From assembly GCA_001298545.1 (NCBI GenBank), contig LJCX01000027.1:434001-498000 (forward strand): 64,000 nucleotides of DNA, given 5' to 3'. Positions 8,029 to 16,522 of the stretch are shown piece by piece. Each line of letters begins with the position of its first letter. Within the stretch, counting starts at the first letter, position 1. Below the pieces are notes generated by a model. The model saw only the letters and a program-made list of their open reading frames with translations. It was not told the DNA's origin and ran no database searches. The DNA is from Actinobacteria bacterium OV320 (GTDB lineage: Bacteria > Actinomycetota > Actinomycetes > Streptomycetales > Streptomycetaceae). Made by a program: the position numbers and the translations under genes.

Positions 8029-8459
8029 GGCCCCATCACCGACGGTTCGACGGCGTGCTGCCGGGGCGCGGTCATGAGATACGGCCGGACGCTCTTGACG
8101 AGCATCGACATCTCGTAACCGAGCACCGCCGCGTCGGCCTCCCGGCCGGCGAGCACCGCGAGACACGCGCCCGAGCCCGCGGTGGCGACGAACAGCAGCG
8201 TCGAGTCGAGTTCGACGACGACCTGCCGCACGTCCCCGCCGTCGCCGAACCGGACGCCGGCGCTGCGGCCGAGGGAGTACAGGCCGGAGGCCAGGGCGGC
8301 CATGTGGTCGGCGCTGTCCGGGTCGAGGCCGTGGACCGACTTCACCAGTCCGTCGCAGGAGAGCAGCACCGCGCTCGTGGTGTGCGGTACACGCTGCACG
8401 AGGCCACTCATCAGCCAGTCGAGGTCGGATACCTGGCCGGTCGGCGCATCGCTCGCCAT
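8025..8459 (-). CDS. CvnB-type roadblock/LC7 protein of the conservon
   Basis: The protein is a roadblock/LC7 domain, 144 residues from the chosen start. It has DLDWLMSGLVQRVPHTTSAVLLSCDGL at the N terminus and a central VVVELDSTLLFVATAGSGACLAVLA strand pair. Such proteins act as regulators or exchange factors for the CvnD GTPase. I choose ATG 8459 because AAGGAG lies 10 nt upstream and the length fits the family. An ATG at 8525 overlapping the cvnA stop as ATGA would add 22 residues and is possible. It is co-transcribed with cvnA, cvnC and cvnD. Confidence 0.85.
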   Translation of the reverse strand: MASDAPTGQVSDLDWLMSGLVQRVPHTTSAVLLSCDGLVKSVHGLDPDSADHMAALASGLYSLGRSAGVRFGDGGDVRQVVVELDSTLLFVATAGSGACLAVLAGREADAAVLGYEMSMLVKSVRPYLMTAPRQHAVEPSVMGP

Positions 8460-8521
8460 GGTGGATCGACTCCTTGGGGTACGAAGGTCTGCGGGAGCGC
8501 TGGGGGTGGGGGTGACCGTGC

Positions 8522-10930
8522 TCATCCGGGGGGTGCGCTCCCGTCGTGCCGGGCGGTGGATCGGTCGGGACCGGGCAGGTCCGGCCCGTCACCCGCGCCG
8601 TACGCCTCGGGCGGCGCGGCGGCGGGCGTGGGACGCGCCTGCGGTATGCGGGAGAGGTGCGGCGGTCGTACGTCGGCGTCGACGGGGAGCGGTACCGGCC
8701 GGGCCTGTTCCGCGCCCCCGAACGGGACACCGTCGCCCACGGCACCGTGGCTTCCGGGCCGCCGATCGTGGTCCGACGCCGGGTGGGCGGCCGGGTCGAG
8801 CAGGACTTCGAGAGGGGCCGGCGGGCGCGGCGGTGCCGGGTCAGGGACGTCCGCCTCCAGGCTCTGCTGGGCCTCGGCCAGGCCGATGCCGCGTTGGAAG
8901 GCCGCCATCAGGCCGGGGTCGTGGCCTACGGGCTGTTCGAAGTCCTGGCGCGGGGCCGGGCCGCCGCGCAGCTGCGGCACGATGTGCTCCTGGGCACGGC
9001 GGCGGGGCAGTTGGGGCTTGCCCATGGTGCCGCGCACCGCGCCGACGCGCGGGGTGGGCGCGATGCCCGCGTGCTCCTCGACGACGGGCCGGTCGCCGGG
9101 CCGGATGCCGGGCACGGCCTCGGCCGGGTTGGGCCGTGCCGCTCGGGCGCCCCGGACGGGCAGCGGCACGGGTGCGCCCGGCCGCTGCGGCAGCGGTTCG
9201 GCGGGGGCGGGGTGCGGGGGCGGCGCGGCGGCATGGTCCGGGCCGGAGCCGCTCGGGTGACCCTGCCGGGGCGGGGCGACCACGGGCACCCCGGACCCGG
9301 GCGTGTCCCGTGTCGGGGACGGGGTTGGTGTCGGGGCCGGGGTCGGGCTCTGCGCCGTGCCCGGGGCGTTCCACGCCTCCGGCGATCCGGCCGAGGGGCC
9401 CGGGCGCGCGCCTCCGCCCTGCGCCCGCGCCGGGCCGAACGACCGTCCGGCGCCGTCGGTGTCCCGTCCCGGGGACGGCACCGAGGGCCCGCCCGGGCCC
9501 GGCGCGTCCTGCGGATGCGCGAAGCCCGTCGGACGGCCCACGTCCGCGGTGTGCCGCGGGCCGCGCGGCTGTACGGGATCGGGGGTCCCGGCGGCGCGGG
9601 ACTGGGGGGCGGGCGGCAGGGGCGGCCGTACCGGATCGGCCACGGCGGGGGGTGCTGCGGGCACGAGGGGGAGGCCGGCGCCGTCGGTGTCCGGTCCGCG
9701 CGGTACCGCCCCGGGGACGCCCGGCGCGGAGCCCAGCAGCGCCTGTGGCACGACGAGGACGGCCTGGACGCCGCCGTAGATGTTGCTCTGGAGACGGACC
9801 CGGATGCCGTGCCGCCGGGCGAGCTGGGAGACGACGAACAGGCCGATGCGGCCGTCGGCGAGCAGACGGCCGACGTTGACCTGGTCGGGGTCGGCGAGCA
9901 GGGCGTTCATCCTGCTCTGCTCCTCGACGGGCATACCGAGCCCGCGGTCCTCGACCTCGACGGCGAGTCCTGAGGTGACGAGGTTCGCGCGCAGCAGCAC
10001 CTGGGTGTGCGGGGCGGAGAACACCGTGGCGTTCTCGACGAGTTCGGCGAGCAGGTGGATGACGTCGGCGACGGCGTGGCCGCGCAGCTCGCCGTCGATG
10101 GGCGGGACGAGTTTGACCCGTGCGTACTGCTCGACCTCGGCGATGGCGGAGCGGAGCACCTCGGTCATGGAGACCGGGTTGCTCCACTGCCGCCGGGAGA
10201 CGGCCCCGCCGAGGACGGCGAGGTTCTCGGCGTGCCGGCGGATGCGGGTGGCGAGGTGGTCGACGTGGAAGAGGCCTTTGAGGAGATCGGGATCCTCGAT
10301 CGCGTTCTCCAGTTCGTCGAGGATCGAGATCTCGCGGTGCACCAGGGACTGAAGGCGCCGCGCGAGATTGACGAAGACCTCCAGCTTCTGTTCGCTGCCG
10401 GCCTGGCTGGACAGCTGCGCGGCCTGTACGACGGCGGTGACGGCCCCTTCGTGGGCCCGGGCCAGGTCGGCGGCGAGCAGCTCGAAGTCGTCGGCGTCGC
10501 CGGGCGGTCCGCCGCGCGACGTGCGCCGCGGCGGGACCTCGCCGCGGCGCAGCGCCTCGATGACGGCACGCAGCTCGGCCTCGCCGCGCGCGCTGCCGCG
10601 GCGCAGGGCCGCGACACGGTCGCTGACCGAGCGGGCGGCGCGGTCCGCGGCCACGGCGGCGATGACGATGCCGACGCCGGTCACCGCGACGGCACCGGCG
10701 AGGACCGCCCACAGGGTCACGCCGGGCCGGACGTGGGTGGAGCGCACGGTGAACAGGACGACCGCGCAGGCGCTGAGGGCGACCGCGGTCGGCGGGAGCA
10801 CGGCGAGCCGCAGCAACTGGGGCCGTATGTGTGTCTCGGCCGACGCCGGTGCGGCGCTGGCGACCGGCCGCCCGTGCCGTCCGCCCTCACGGCGGTCGGC
10901 GCGTGTGGCGGGTGCGCGGAGGTGAGACAT
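8522..10930 (-). CDS. CvnA-type membrane histidine-kinase-like protein
   Basis: This 802-residue protein starts the conservon. Two membrane segments (about 42-61 and 72-95) with a short extracellular loop precede a coiled-coil region and an HATPase_c domain. The domain has an N box (ELVENATVFSAPHT), G1 (VEDRGLGMP) and G2 (GLFVVSQLARRHG). The extracellular loop is only about ten residues, so ligand sensing is more likely in the membrane or cytosol. From about residue 410 to 780 the chain is a low-complexity Pro/Gly/Ala/Arg tail typical of CvnA. The ATG has GAGGA 5 nt upstream. Its stop overlaps the alternative cvnB start (ATGA). Confidence 0.92.
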   Translation of the reverse strand: MSHLRAPATRADRREGGRHGRPVASAAPASAETHIRPQLLRLAVLPPTAVALSACAVVLFTVRSTHVRPGVTLWAVLAGAVAVTGVGIVIAAVAADRAARSVSDRVAALRRGSARGEAELRAVIEALRRGEVPPRRTSRGGPPGDADDFELLAADLARAHEGAVTAVVQAAQLSSQAGSEQKLEVFVNLARRLQSLVHREISILDELENAIEDPDLLKGLFHVDHLATRIRRHAENLAVLGGAVSRRQWSNPVSMTEVLRSAIAEVEQYARVKLVPPIDGELRGHAVADVIHLLAELVENATVFSAPHTQVLLRANLVTSGLAVEVEDRGLGMPVEEQSRMNALLADPDQVNVGRLLADGRIGLFVVSQLARRHGIRVRLQSNIYGGVQAVLVVPQALLGSAPGVPGAVPRGPDTDGAGLPLVPAAPPAVADPVRPPLPPAPQSRAAGTPDPVQPRGPRHTADVGRPTGFAHPQDAPGPGGPSVPSPGRDTDGAGRSFGPARAQGGGARPGPSAGSPEAWNAPGTAQSPTPAPTPTPSPTRDTPGSGVPVVAPPRQGHPSGSGPDHAAAPPPHPAPAEPLPQRPGAPVPLPVRGARAARPNPAEAVPGIRPGDRPVVEEHAGIAPTPRVGAVRGTMGKPQLPRRRAQEHIVPQLRGGPAPRQDFEQPVGHDPGLMAAFQRGIGLAEAQQSLEADVPDPAPPRPPAPLEVLLDPAAHPASDHDRRPGSHGAVGDGVPFGGAEQARPVPLPVDADVRPPHLSRIPQARPTPAAAPPEAYGAGDGPDLPGPDRSTARHDGSAPPG

Positions 10931-11177
10931 CGGTGTCCTCGTACTGGTCCGTCGAGCCTGGCTGTCGGTCGGGAGGGCCGAAGAATTCGGCCCGGTGTCG
11001 CCCGACGGCCACTCACAGTAGTCGGCAACGTGTCAGGTGCGGTGGGCAGTTGACAAAGTCACCCGGCGGGCGTCCCGCTCTGGTATGAGGCTTCGCACGA
11101 CAGACCGATAAGGCCGCGCCACCCGGAGGACAACACGGAAACCCCGCGATCAGACCTGGTCAGAGATGGTCCGGAAA
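10931..11177. other. Conservon upstream region
   Basis: The 311-bp gap between cvnA and the MBL-fold gene holds no credible gene. The cvnA promoter should lie in the left part, but I see no clear -35/-10 pair. The right end is occupied by the terminator at 11178-11224. Confidence 0.5.
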
Positions 11178-11224
11178 CGACCGTGCGGGCCGGGGAGCTT
11201 TTCGCTCCCCGGCCCGCACGGTCG
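11178..11224 (-). terminator. Terminator of the MBL-fold hydrolase gene
   Basis: Perfect 21-bp arms (11178-11198 and 11204-11224) enclose a 5-nt loop. The hairpin begins 17 bp after the stop of the minus-strand gene. There is no U tract, as is usual for Streptomyces terminators. Confidence 0.85.
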
Positions 11225-11241
11225 AACGCCTCCGGCCCCCG

Positions 11242-12471
11242 TCAGCCCGCCGGGACCGCCTCCGGCGCATCGCCGCCTTCGACGGCACCCCGACTTTCGT
11301 CACTCTCGGTATCGGCTTTGGCCTTGGTTACCGTCGCGATCAGGGGCTGCCATCCGGCGGACGGCGCGAGCGCCACCTCCCGCCACCACGGCTCGCCCGG
11401 GACGGTCTCGGCGGCGGGCTCGAAGGGCTCGCCGGGCTTGGGCAGGGCGGCCCGCGCCCCGGCGGCCCGTGCGGCGGCGAGGGTGCCCTCCCCCGGGTCG
11501 GTCCACGCGTGGGTGGCGAGGTTGAACGTGCCCCAGTGGATGGGAAGCATCACTCCGCCGGGACCGCCCTGGAGGTCCAGGTGGGCACGCATGCCCTCCT
11601 CGGGGGTCATGTGGATGTCGGGCCAGAAGTCCGAGTAGGCCCCGATCTGGATCATGGTCGCGTCGAACGGGCCGTGCTCGGCGCCGATCTCCTGGAAGCC
11701 CTCGAAGTAGCCGGTGTCACCGCTGTGGTAGATCCGGTGCTCGTCGCCCGCGACGACCCAGGAGGCCCACAGGGTGTGCTGGGTGTTGCGCAGACCGCGG
11801 CCACAGAAGTGCCGGGCCGGGGTGGCGGTCAGGGTGAGCCCGCCGACCTTCGTCGCCTCGTGCCAGTCCAGCTCGCGCAGCCGGTCGGCGGACACGCCCC
11901 AGTGCTCGAGGTGGGCGCCGACACCGAGCGGCACGGCGAACAGGGTGTCCGTGTCCGCGAGTGCCTTGATCGTGGGCAGGTCCAGATGGTCGTAGTGGTC
12001 GTGCGAGATGACGACGACGTCGACCGGGCCCAGCGCGGCCAGCGGCAGCGGGACCGGGTGCAGCCGCTTCGGCCCCGCGAAGGGGAAGGGGGAGCAGCGC
12101 TCGCCCCAGACGGGGTCGAACAGGACACGCTGCCCGTCGATCTCCGCGAGCACGCTGGAGTGCCCCATCCAGGACAGCCGCAGACCCGTGGCCGGCGGCT
12201 TGGCGAGGTCGGCGAGCGTGGTGGGGTGCACCGGTACGGTGCCCGCGGGGGCGCGGCGGGGGCGCTGTTCCTTGTCGAAGAAGACCTTGGCGAAGTCGAG
12301 CGTGGAGCCCGAGGGACGGGTCCGCGCCGTCCCGCCGGGGTTCTGGAAGACCCCGTCCTTGAAGTGGGGCGATCTGCGGATGCGCGCCAGGCGCTCGCCA
12401 CTCGGATCCGCGCCGAAGGCCGCGGGCTGTAGAGCGCGGAGCCCGGAGCTCAGGGAACGGAAACCGGACAC
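11242..12471 (-). CDS. MBL-fold metallo-hydrolase (NAPE-PLD/UlaG-like)
   Basis: The 409-residue protein has the metallo-beta-lactamase fold with the HxHxDH metal site as SHDHYDHLD. Later ligands are in TPARHFCGRG, YHSGDTGYFEGF and LPIHWGTFNLATHAW. The order and length match the NAPE-hydrolysing phospholipase D-like branch, whose bacterial substrates are mostly unknown. No signal peptide is evident, so it is probably cytosolic. The GTG start follows GGAGG by 4 nt. It is divergent from the Glu/Leu/Phe/Val dehydrogenase gene and ends in a strong hairpin. Confidence 0.88.
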   Translation of the reverse strand: MSGFRSLSSGLRALQPAAFGADPSGERLARIRRSPHFKDGVFQNPGGTARTRPSGSTLDFAKVFFDKEQRPRRAPAGTVPVHPTTLADLAKPPATGLRLSWMGHSSVLAEIDGQRVLFDPVWGERCSPFPFAGPKRLHPVPLPLAALGPVDVVVISHDHYDHLDLPTIKALADTDTLFAVPLGVGAHLEHWGVSADRLRELDWHEATKVGGLTLTATPARHFCGRGLRNTQHTLWASWVVAGDEHRIYHSGDTGYFEGFQEIGAEHGPFDATMIQIGAYSDFWPDIHMTPEEGMRAHLDLQGGPGGVMLPIHWGTFNLATHAWTDPGEGTLAAARAAGARAALPKPGEPFEPAAETVPGEPWWREVALAPSAGWQPLIATVTKAKADTESDESRGAVEGGDAPEAVPAG

Positions 12472-12565
12472 GGTACCTCCAGGTGGGGTCGCTGAGGCAT
12501 TCCATTATGGGTGCCCGCTCCGACAACGCCGGGGGTCACCCCGGTCATTCCGCCGCGAGCCGGCT

Positions 12566-12610
12566 TTGACACGGCGTCCCTGCGTTCCGATACTGACCCA
12601 CTGTTCAGTA
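12566..12610 (+). promoter_or_regulatory. Consensus promoter with overlapping inverted repeat
   Basis: TTGACA (12566-12571) and GATACT (12589-12594) are separated by exactly 17 bp, a near-consensus housekeeping promoter. TACTGA (12591-12596) and TCAGTA (12605-12610) form an inverted repeat overlapping the -10. This suggests a repressor site, plausibly for the TetR protein encoded just downstream of the dehydrogenase. Confidence 0.7.
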
Positions 12611-12653
12611 CCAGCCGTTCCGGCCGCACCGGCCCGCCGGTCGAGGAGTCCGT

Positions 12654-13841
12654 ATGACCGCCCCCTTCCTGTCGCTCACCTGGACCGATCACGTCACCGG
12701 GCGCCAGGGCCACCTGGTCGTCGACCGGCTCGTGCGCGGCGTGTGCAGCGGCGGGCTGCGGATGCGGGCGGGCTGCACCCTGGAGGAGGTGACCGGGCTA
12801 GCCCGCGGCATGAGCCTCAAGGAGGCGCTGCACTACGACCCCGAGGCCCGCTACGTCCCGCTGGGCGGGGCCAAGGGCGGCATCGACTGTGATCCCCGGG
12901 ACCCGGAGGCGTACGGACTGCTGGTGCGGTACCTGCGGGCGGTGCGGCCGTACGTGGAGAGCTGCTGGACCACCGGCGAGGACCTGGGGCTGACCCAGGA
13001 CCTGGTGGACCGGGCGGCCGCCGAAGCGGGGCTGGTGTCGTCCGTGCAGGCGGTCTACCCGCTGCTGGACGACGAGTGCGCCGCGCGCGAGCGGCTCGCC
13101 GCCGCCTTCGCCGTCGAGGTGGACGGCATCGGCCTCGACGAACTGGTCGGCGGCTGCGGGGTCGCCGAGTCCGTGCTCCCCGCGCTGGACCGGGCCGGGG
13201 TGGCGTACGCCGGGACGCGGGTCGCCCTCCAGGGGTTCGGCACCATGGGAGGGGCCACGGCCCGGTTCCTCACGCGCGCGGGGCTGACGGTGGTGGCCGT
13301 CGCCGACGTCAAGGGCACGATCGCCTGCCCGGCCGGTCTCGACGTGGAGGCGCTGCTGGCCGCGCGGGACGCCCACGGCACGGTGGACCGCGCCGTGCTG
13401 CGCCCCGCGGACCTCGAGCTGCCCGGGGACGCCTGGCTGTCGGTGGAGGCGGAGGTGCTGGTGCCGGCCGCCGTGTCGTACGCCATCGGGGTCGAGGAGC
13501 AGGAGCGGATCGGCGCCCGGTGGATCGCCGAGGCCGCCAACATGCCGGTCCTGCCGGAGGCGGAGAAGCTGCTGCACGCGCGCGGGGTGAGCGTGCTGCC
13601 GGACGTCGTCGTCAACTCCGGGACGAACGCCTGGTGGTGGTGGACGTTGTTCGGCGACATCGGCGCGGACGCGGCGGAGGCCTTCGCGTACACGCGCCGC
13701 TCGATGCGCGCCCTGGTGGAACTGGTGCTGGCCCGCGCCGAGACGGACGGCACGACACCCCGGGCCGCCGCGCACACGATCGCCGAGCAGCGGCTCCCGG
13801 TGATCGCGGAACGCTTCGGGCGGTACCGGCCCGCTCCGTGA
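12654..13841 (+). CDS. Glu/Leu/Phe/Val dehydrogenase family protein
   Basis: The 395-residue protein belongs to the amino acid dehydrogenase superfamily, which interconverts an amino acid and its 2-oxo acid with NAD(P). The substrate lysine is in the canonical PLGGAKGGID. The second catalytic region reads WTTGEDLGLTQD, where glutamate dehydrogenases have a PAPDVGT-type motif, so substrate preference may differ from true Gdh. The Rossmann motif is LQGFGTMGGATARFL. A strong promoter with an inverted repeat precedes it, and a TetR gene follows on the same strand. The precise amino acid substrate cannot be assigned. Confidence 0.88.
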   Translation: MTAPFLSLTWTDHVTGRQGHLVVDRLVRGVCSGGLRMRAGCTLEEVTGLARGMSLKEALHYDPEARYVPLGGAKGGIDCDPRDPEAYGLLVRYLRAVRPYVESCWTTGEDLGLTQDLVDRAAAEAGLVSSVQAVYPLLDDECAARERLAAAFAVEVDGIGLDELVGGCGVAESVLPALDRAGVAYAGTRVALQGFGTMGGATARFLTRAGLTVVAVADVKGTIACPAGLDVEALLAARDAHGTVDRAVLRPADLELPGDAWLSVEAEVLVPAAVSYAIGVEEQERIGARWIAEAANMPVLPEAEKLLHARGVSVLPDVVVNSGTNAWWWWTLFGDIGADAAEAFAYTRRSMRALVELVLARAETDGTTPRAAAHTIAEQRLPVIAERFGRYRPAP

Positions 13842-13899
13842 GCGTCCGCCGCCGCGGACCGGCCCGTCATCGCGCACGGCGACGGATTAGGGTGACGGC

Positions 13900-14523
13900 G
13901 TGGTGAGGGTCCGGTTGAGTGTGGCCGAGCGGCGCGAGGAGCTGTTGCGGGCGGCCATCGAGCAGATCGAGGCGCGGGGCGTGGCGGCGGTCAGGATCGC
14001 CGACGTGGCCGCGGCCCTCGGTGTGAGCAACGCCCTGGTGCTCTACCACTTCTCGACGAAGGAGAAGCTGGTCGCCGACGCGTTCGCCTACGCGGCCGAG
14101 GGCGACCTGGCGCGGCTGCGCAAGCTGGTCGGCCGCCGTACCACCGCACTGCGCCGGCTGCGGTCGGCGGTGCGCTGGTACGCGCCCACGGGTCAGGCCA
14201 AGGGCTGGCGGCTGTGGATCGAGGGCTGGGCGGTGTCGCTGCGCGAGCCCGCGGTGCGGGAGGTCGCGCGGGATCTCGACAGGGAGTGGAAGGCGGCGCT
14301 CGCCGAGGTGATCGCGGAGGGCGTGGCCGCGGGCGAGTTCCGGTGCCCGGACCCGGCCGGAACGGCCCTGCGCCTGACGGCCCTGCTCGACGGACTCGCC
14401 GTACAGCTGACGTCCTACGCGGGCACGGTGTCCCGGGCCCGCGCCCAGGAGTGGGTCGACGAGGCTGTGGCCCGTGAACTCGGTCTGGGACCCGAGACGT
14501 TGAGCGCCCAGACCCCTGAGTGA
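13900..14523 (+). CDS. TetR-family transcriptional regulator
   Basis: The 207-residue protein has an N-terminal TetR HTH (VAAVRIADVAAALGVSNALVLYHFSTKEKLVADAF region) and an all-helical ligand domain of the TetR_C_6/BetI-like kind, containing GWRLWIEGWAVSLREP. The GTG at 13900 is preceded by TAGGGT at 13888-13893, six nucleotides upstream. This looks like a -10 and would make the mRNA leaderless; a second GTG follows directly. It lies 58 bp after the dehydrogenase and may repress it through the inverted repeat at 12591-12610. Confidence 0.87.
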   Translation: MVRVRLSVAERREELLRAAIEQIEARGVAAVRIADVAAALGVSNALVLYHFSTKEKLVADAFAYAAEGDLARLRKLVGRRTTALRRLRSAVRWYAPTGQAKGWRLWIEGWAVSLREPAVREVARDLDREWKAALAEVIAEGVAAGEFRCPDPAGTALRLTALLDGLAVQLTSYAGTVSRARAQEWVDEAVARELGLGPETLSAQTPE

Positions 14524-14709
14524 CCGGCTCCCGCCACGTTCCCGGAACCACCAGGACTGCCGACCACCCGACCACGGCACAGCAACGACGCGAGCGCGGC
14601 AGGAACGCGAGGGTGCCAGCGACGACGCGAGCGCGGCCGGAACGGCGAGCGCGGCCGGGAACGGCGGTCCGGTGCTCGGCCGGGCCCGTGACCGGCTCCG
14701 GCGGGCGGC

Positions 14710-15471
14710 TCAGTCCAGCTCGTACACCGCCGTCACCGTCGCCGTCGCGCGGATCTCACCGGGCGCGACGGGCACACCGCCGAGGCCCGCACCGGGAGTG
14801 TCCGCTGCCGACGGCGCCGGGCTCGGGGAGCTGGACGCGTCCTCGCTGAGCGAGACGAGCCGGCCCAGGCGGCGGCCGCTGAGGCGGGCGTACTGCTCGG
14901 CCTTGGCGTGGGCGTCGGCGTGCGCGGCCTCGCGTGCGCCGGCCCGCAGCGGGGCGGGGTCGGAGACGTCGAAGGCCACGAAGCCGATGCGCCCGGCCTC
15001 CCCGGTGGCGTCGGTGACCGCCTGCACGACCGCGCCGACCCGGGTCACCTCGCGCACCTTCACGGAGAAGGACTGCGTGGCCCGGTAGCCCGTCAGGCGG
15101 GCGGTGCCGCCCGTGTGGTCGTAGACGGCGTCGAGGGAGATGCTCTCCGTACGGATGTCCCGGTCGGCGACGCCCTGGGCGCGGACGGCGGCCAGCAGCG
15201 CGGCGGCCGCCTTGTTCTGCGCGTCCAGTGCGGACTGCGAGGTCTTGGTGGAGGCTTCGACGCCGGCGCCGACGACCGCGAGGTCGGGCGGCGCGCTCGC
15301 GCTGCCCTCGCCGGTCACCGTGACGGTGGCGGGACTGTCCGGTGCGAACGGACGGGCCGCCGCCGCGGGGTGGGCGGGCAGTGCCGCCGCCGTGGGAGCG
15401 GTGAGCGCGGGGACGCCCAGGGCGAGCAGGGAGACGAGGGCCGCGGCGACGGGCGTACGGGGCAAGGGCAT
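14710..15471 (-). CDS. Secreted SIMPL domain protein
   Basis: The 253-residue protein starts with a signal peptide (PLPRTPVAAALVSLLALGVPALTAPTAAA region) and continues as a SIMPL/DUF541 domain. The domain has VTVTGEGSASAPPDLAVV, TESISLDAVYDHTGG and YRATQSFSVKVREV, ending in TATVTAVYELD. The family resembles BP26 and YggE, oligomeric periplasmic or extracellular proteins linked to oxidative stress, but its biochemical role is unsettled. The ATG at 15471 is chosen because the signal peptide starts there and AAGGAC lies upstream. It converges on the TetR gene. Confidence 0.87.
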   Translation of the reverse strand: MPLPRTPVAAALVSLLALGVPALTAPTAAALPAHPAAAARPFAPDSPATVTVTGEGSASAPPDLAVVGAGVEASTKTSQSALDAQNKAAAALLAAVRAQGVADRDIRTESISLDAVYDHTGGTARLTGYRATQSFSVKVREVTRVGAVVQAVTDATGEAGRIGFVAFDVSDPAPLRAGAREAAHADAHAKAEQYARLSGRRLGRLVSLSEDASSSPSPAPSAADTPGAGLGGVPVAPGEIRATATVTAVYELD

Positions 15472-15610
15472 ACGGGACCGGTCCTTGGAGGTGTCGGGCG
15501 GTGCCGGACGGCGCCGGGTGCGGGTGCGGTCATCCCAGCACCCGGGCCCGGCCCCGCCCGGACACCACTCCCGTACGATCACCTCACTGGTGGAGCGCCC
15601 GGTCGGCGGT

Positions 15611-16429
15611 TCAGGCCACGGCCGCTATCCGCATCCTGATGTCGTCCGGCGACAGCGTGCCCTTGGCGGTCACATGGTCGCCGGAGGACTCCCCGCGCAG
15701 CCGTCGTCCGATCCACGGCACCAGGTACTCGCGCGCCCAGTGGACGTCGTCGCGCCGTACGTCCAGGGTGCCGCGCGGCGGGAGCAGCGGCCAGGGCTGC
15801 TCCGGGTCGGCCGGCACCTCGAGGCCGAGGGCCTGCCCACCGCGCAGGGCCACGCGCGTGTGCCCCTCCGGGGAGAGGTGGAGCCGGTCGCCGTCCCACG
15901 CCCTGCGGTCCTGAATGGACTTCAGGGACCACAGGTCGAGGACCGGACAGCCGTAGCGGTCGGCCACGGCACGGACGTGCCCGTTGTAGGTGGCGATCTT
16001 GCCGCGCAGATGCTTGAGCACGGGAACGCCACGGGTGTCGAAGCCGGTGGTCACCATGACCGTGCCGGCTGCGGCGGTCAGGGCCGAGATCGCGCGTTCG
16101 AAACGCTCGGCGACCTCGTCCGGGTCGGTACCGGGACGGAGGATGTCGTTGCCGCCCGCACAGAAGGAGACCAGGTCCGGGGCGAGTTCCACGGCCCTGG
16201 GGAGTTGGTCCTCCATGATCTGGTCGAGCAGCTTCCCGCGGACCGCGAGGTTGGTGTAGTTGAAGTCGCCCTCGGGACGCCGGTCCGCGAGGAGGACCGC
16301 GAAGCGGTCCGCCCAGCCGACGAACGCCCCGTCGGGGCCTGGGTCGCCGACGCCCTCGGTGAAGCTGTCCCCCACCGCCACGTACGACCCGATCACTGAT
16401 CTGTCGTCACTCTTCGAATCGTCTGCCAC
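15611..16429 (-). CDS. SGNH/GDSL-type hydrolase
   Basis: The 272-residue protein has SGNH blocks: GDSFTEG (block I, nucleophile Ser), a glycine in the LAVRGKLLDQI region (block II), FCAGGNDIL with the block III GxND, and DGDRLHLSPEGH with the block V D-x-x-H. It should be an esterase or lipase acting on a small ester. There is no signal peptide. The GTG start has only a weak ribosome site. It lies 93 bp downstream of the rhamnogalacturonan-associated gene, but a functional link is not shown. Confidence 0.88.
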   Translation of the reverse strand: MADDSKSDDRSVIGSYVAVGDSFTEGVGDPGPDGAFVGWADRFAVLLADRRPEGDFNYTNLAVRGKLLDQIMEDQLPRAVELAPDLVSFCAGGNDILRPGTDPDEVAERFERAISALTAAAGTVMVTTGFDTRGVPVLKHLRGKIATYNGHVRAVADRYGCPVLDLWSLKSIQDRRAWDGDRLHLSPEGHTRVALRGGQALGLEVPADPEQPWPLLPPRGTLDVRRDDVHWAREYLVPWIGRRLRGESSGDHVTAKGTLSPDDIRMRIAAVA

Positions 16430-16522
16430 AGCAGTTCATCATTCACCTTCGAATGTGACCTACGCGATCGTAGGAAAGGGTTGACGGGCGGTGAGATAAG
16501 ACACCCTTAAAGACTTCGCCAA

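Noticed and set aside
14524..14709. Possible small gene between the TetR and SIMPL genes
   Set aside because: The sequence is a short GC-rich stretch with imperfect GCGAGCGCGGC repeats and no frame with family features or a ribosome site.
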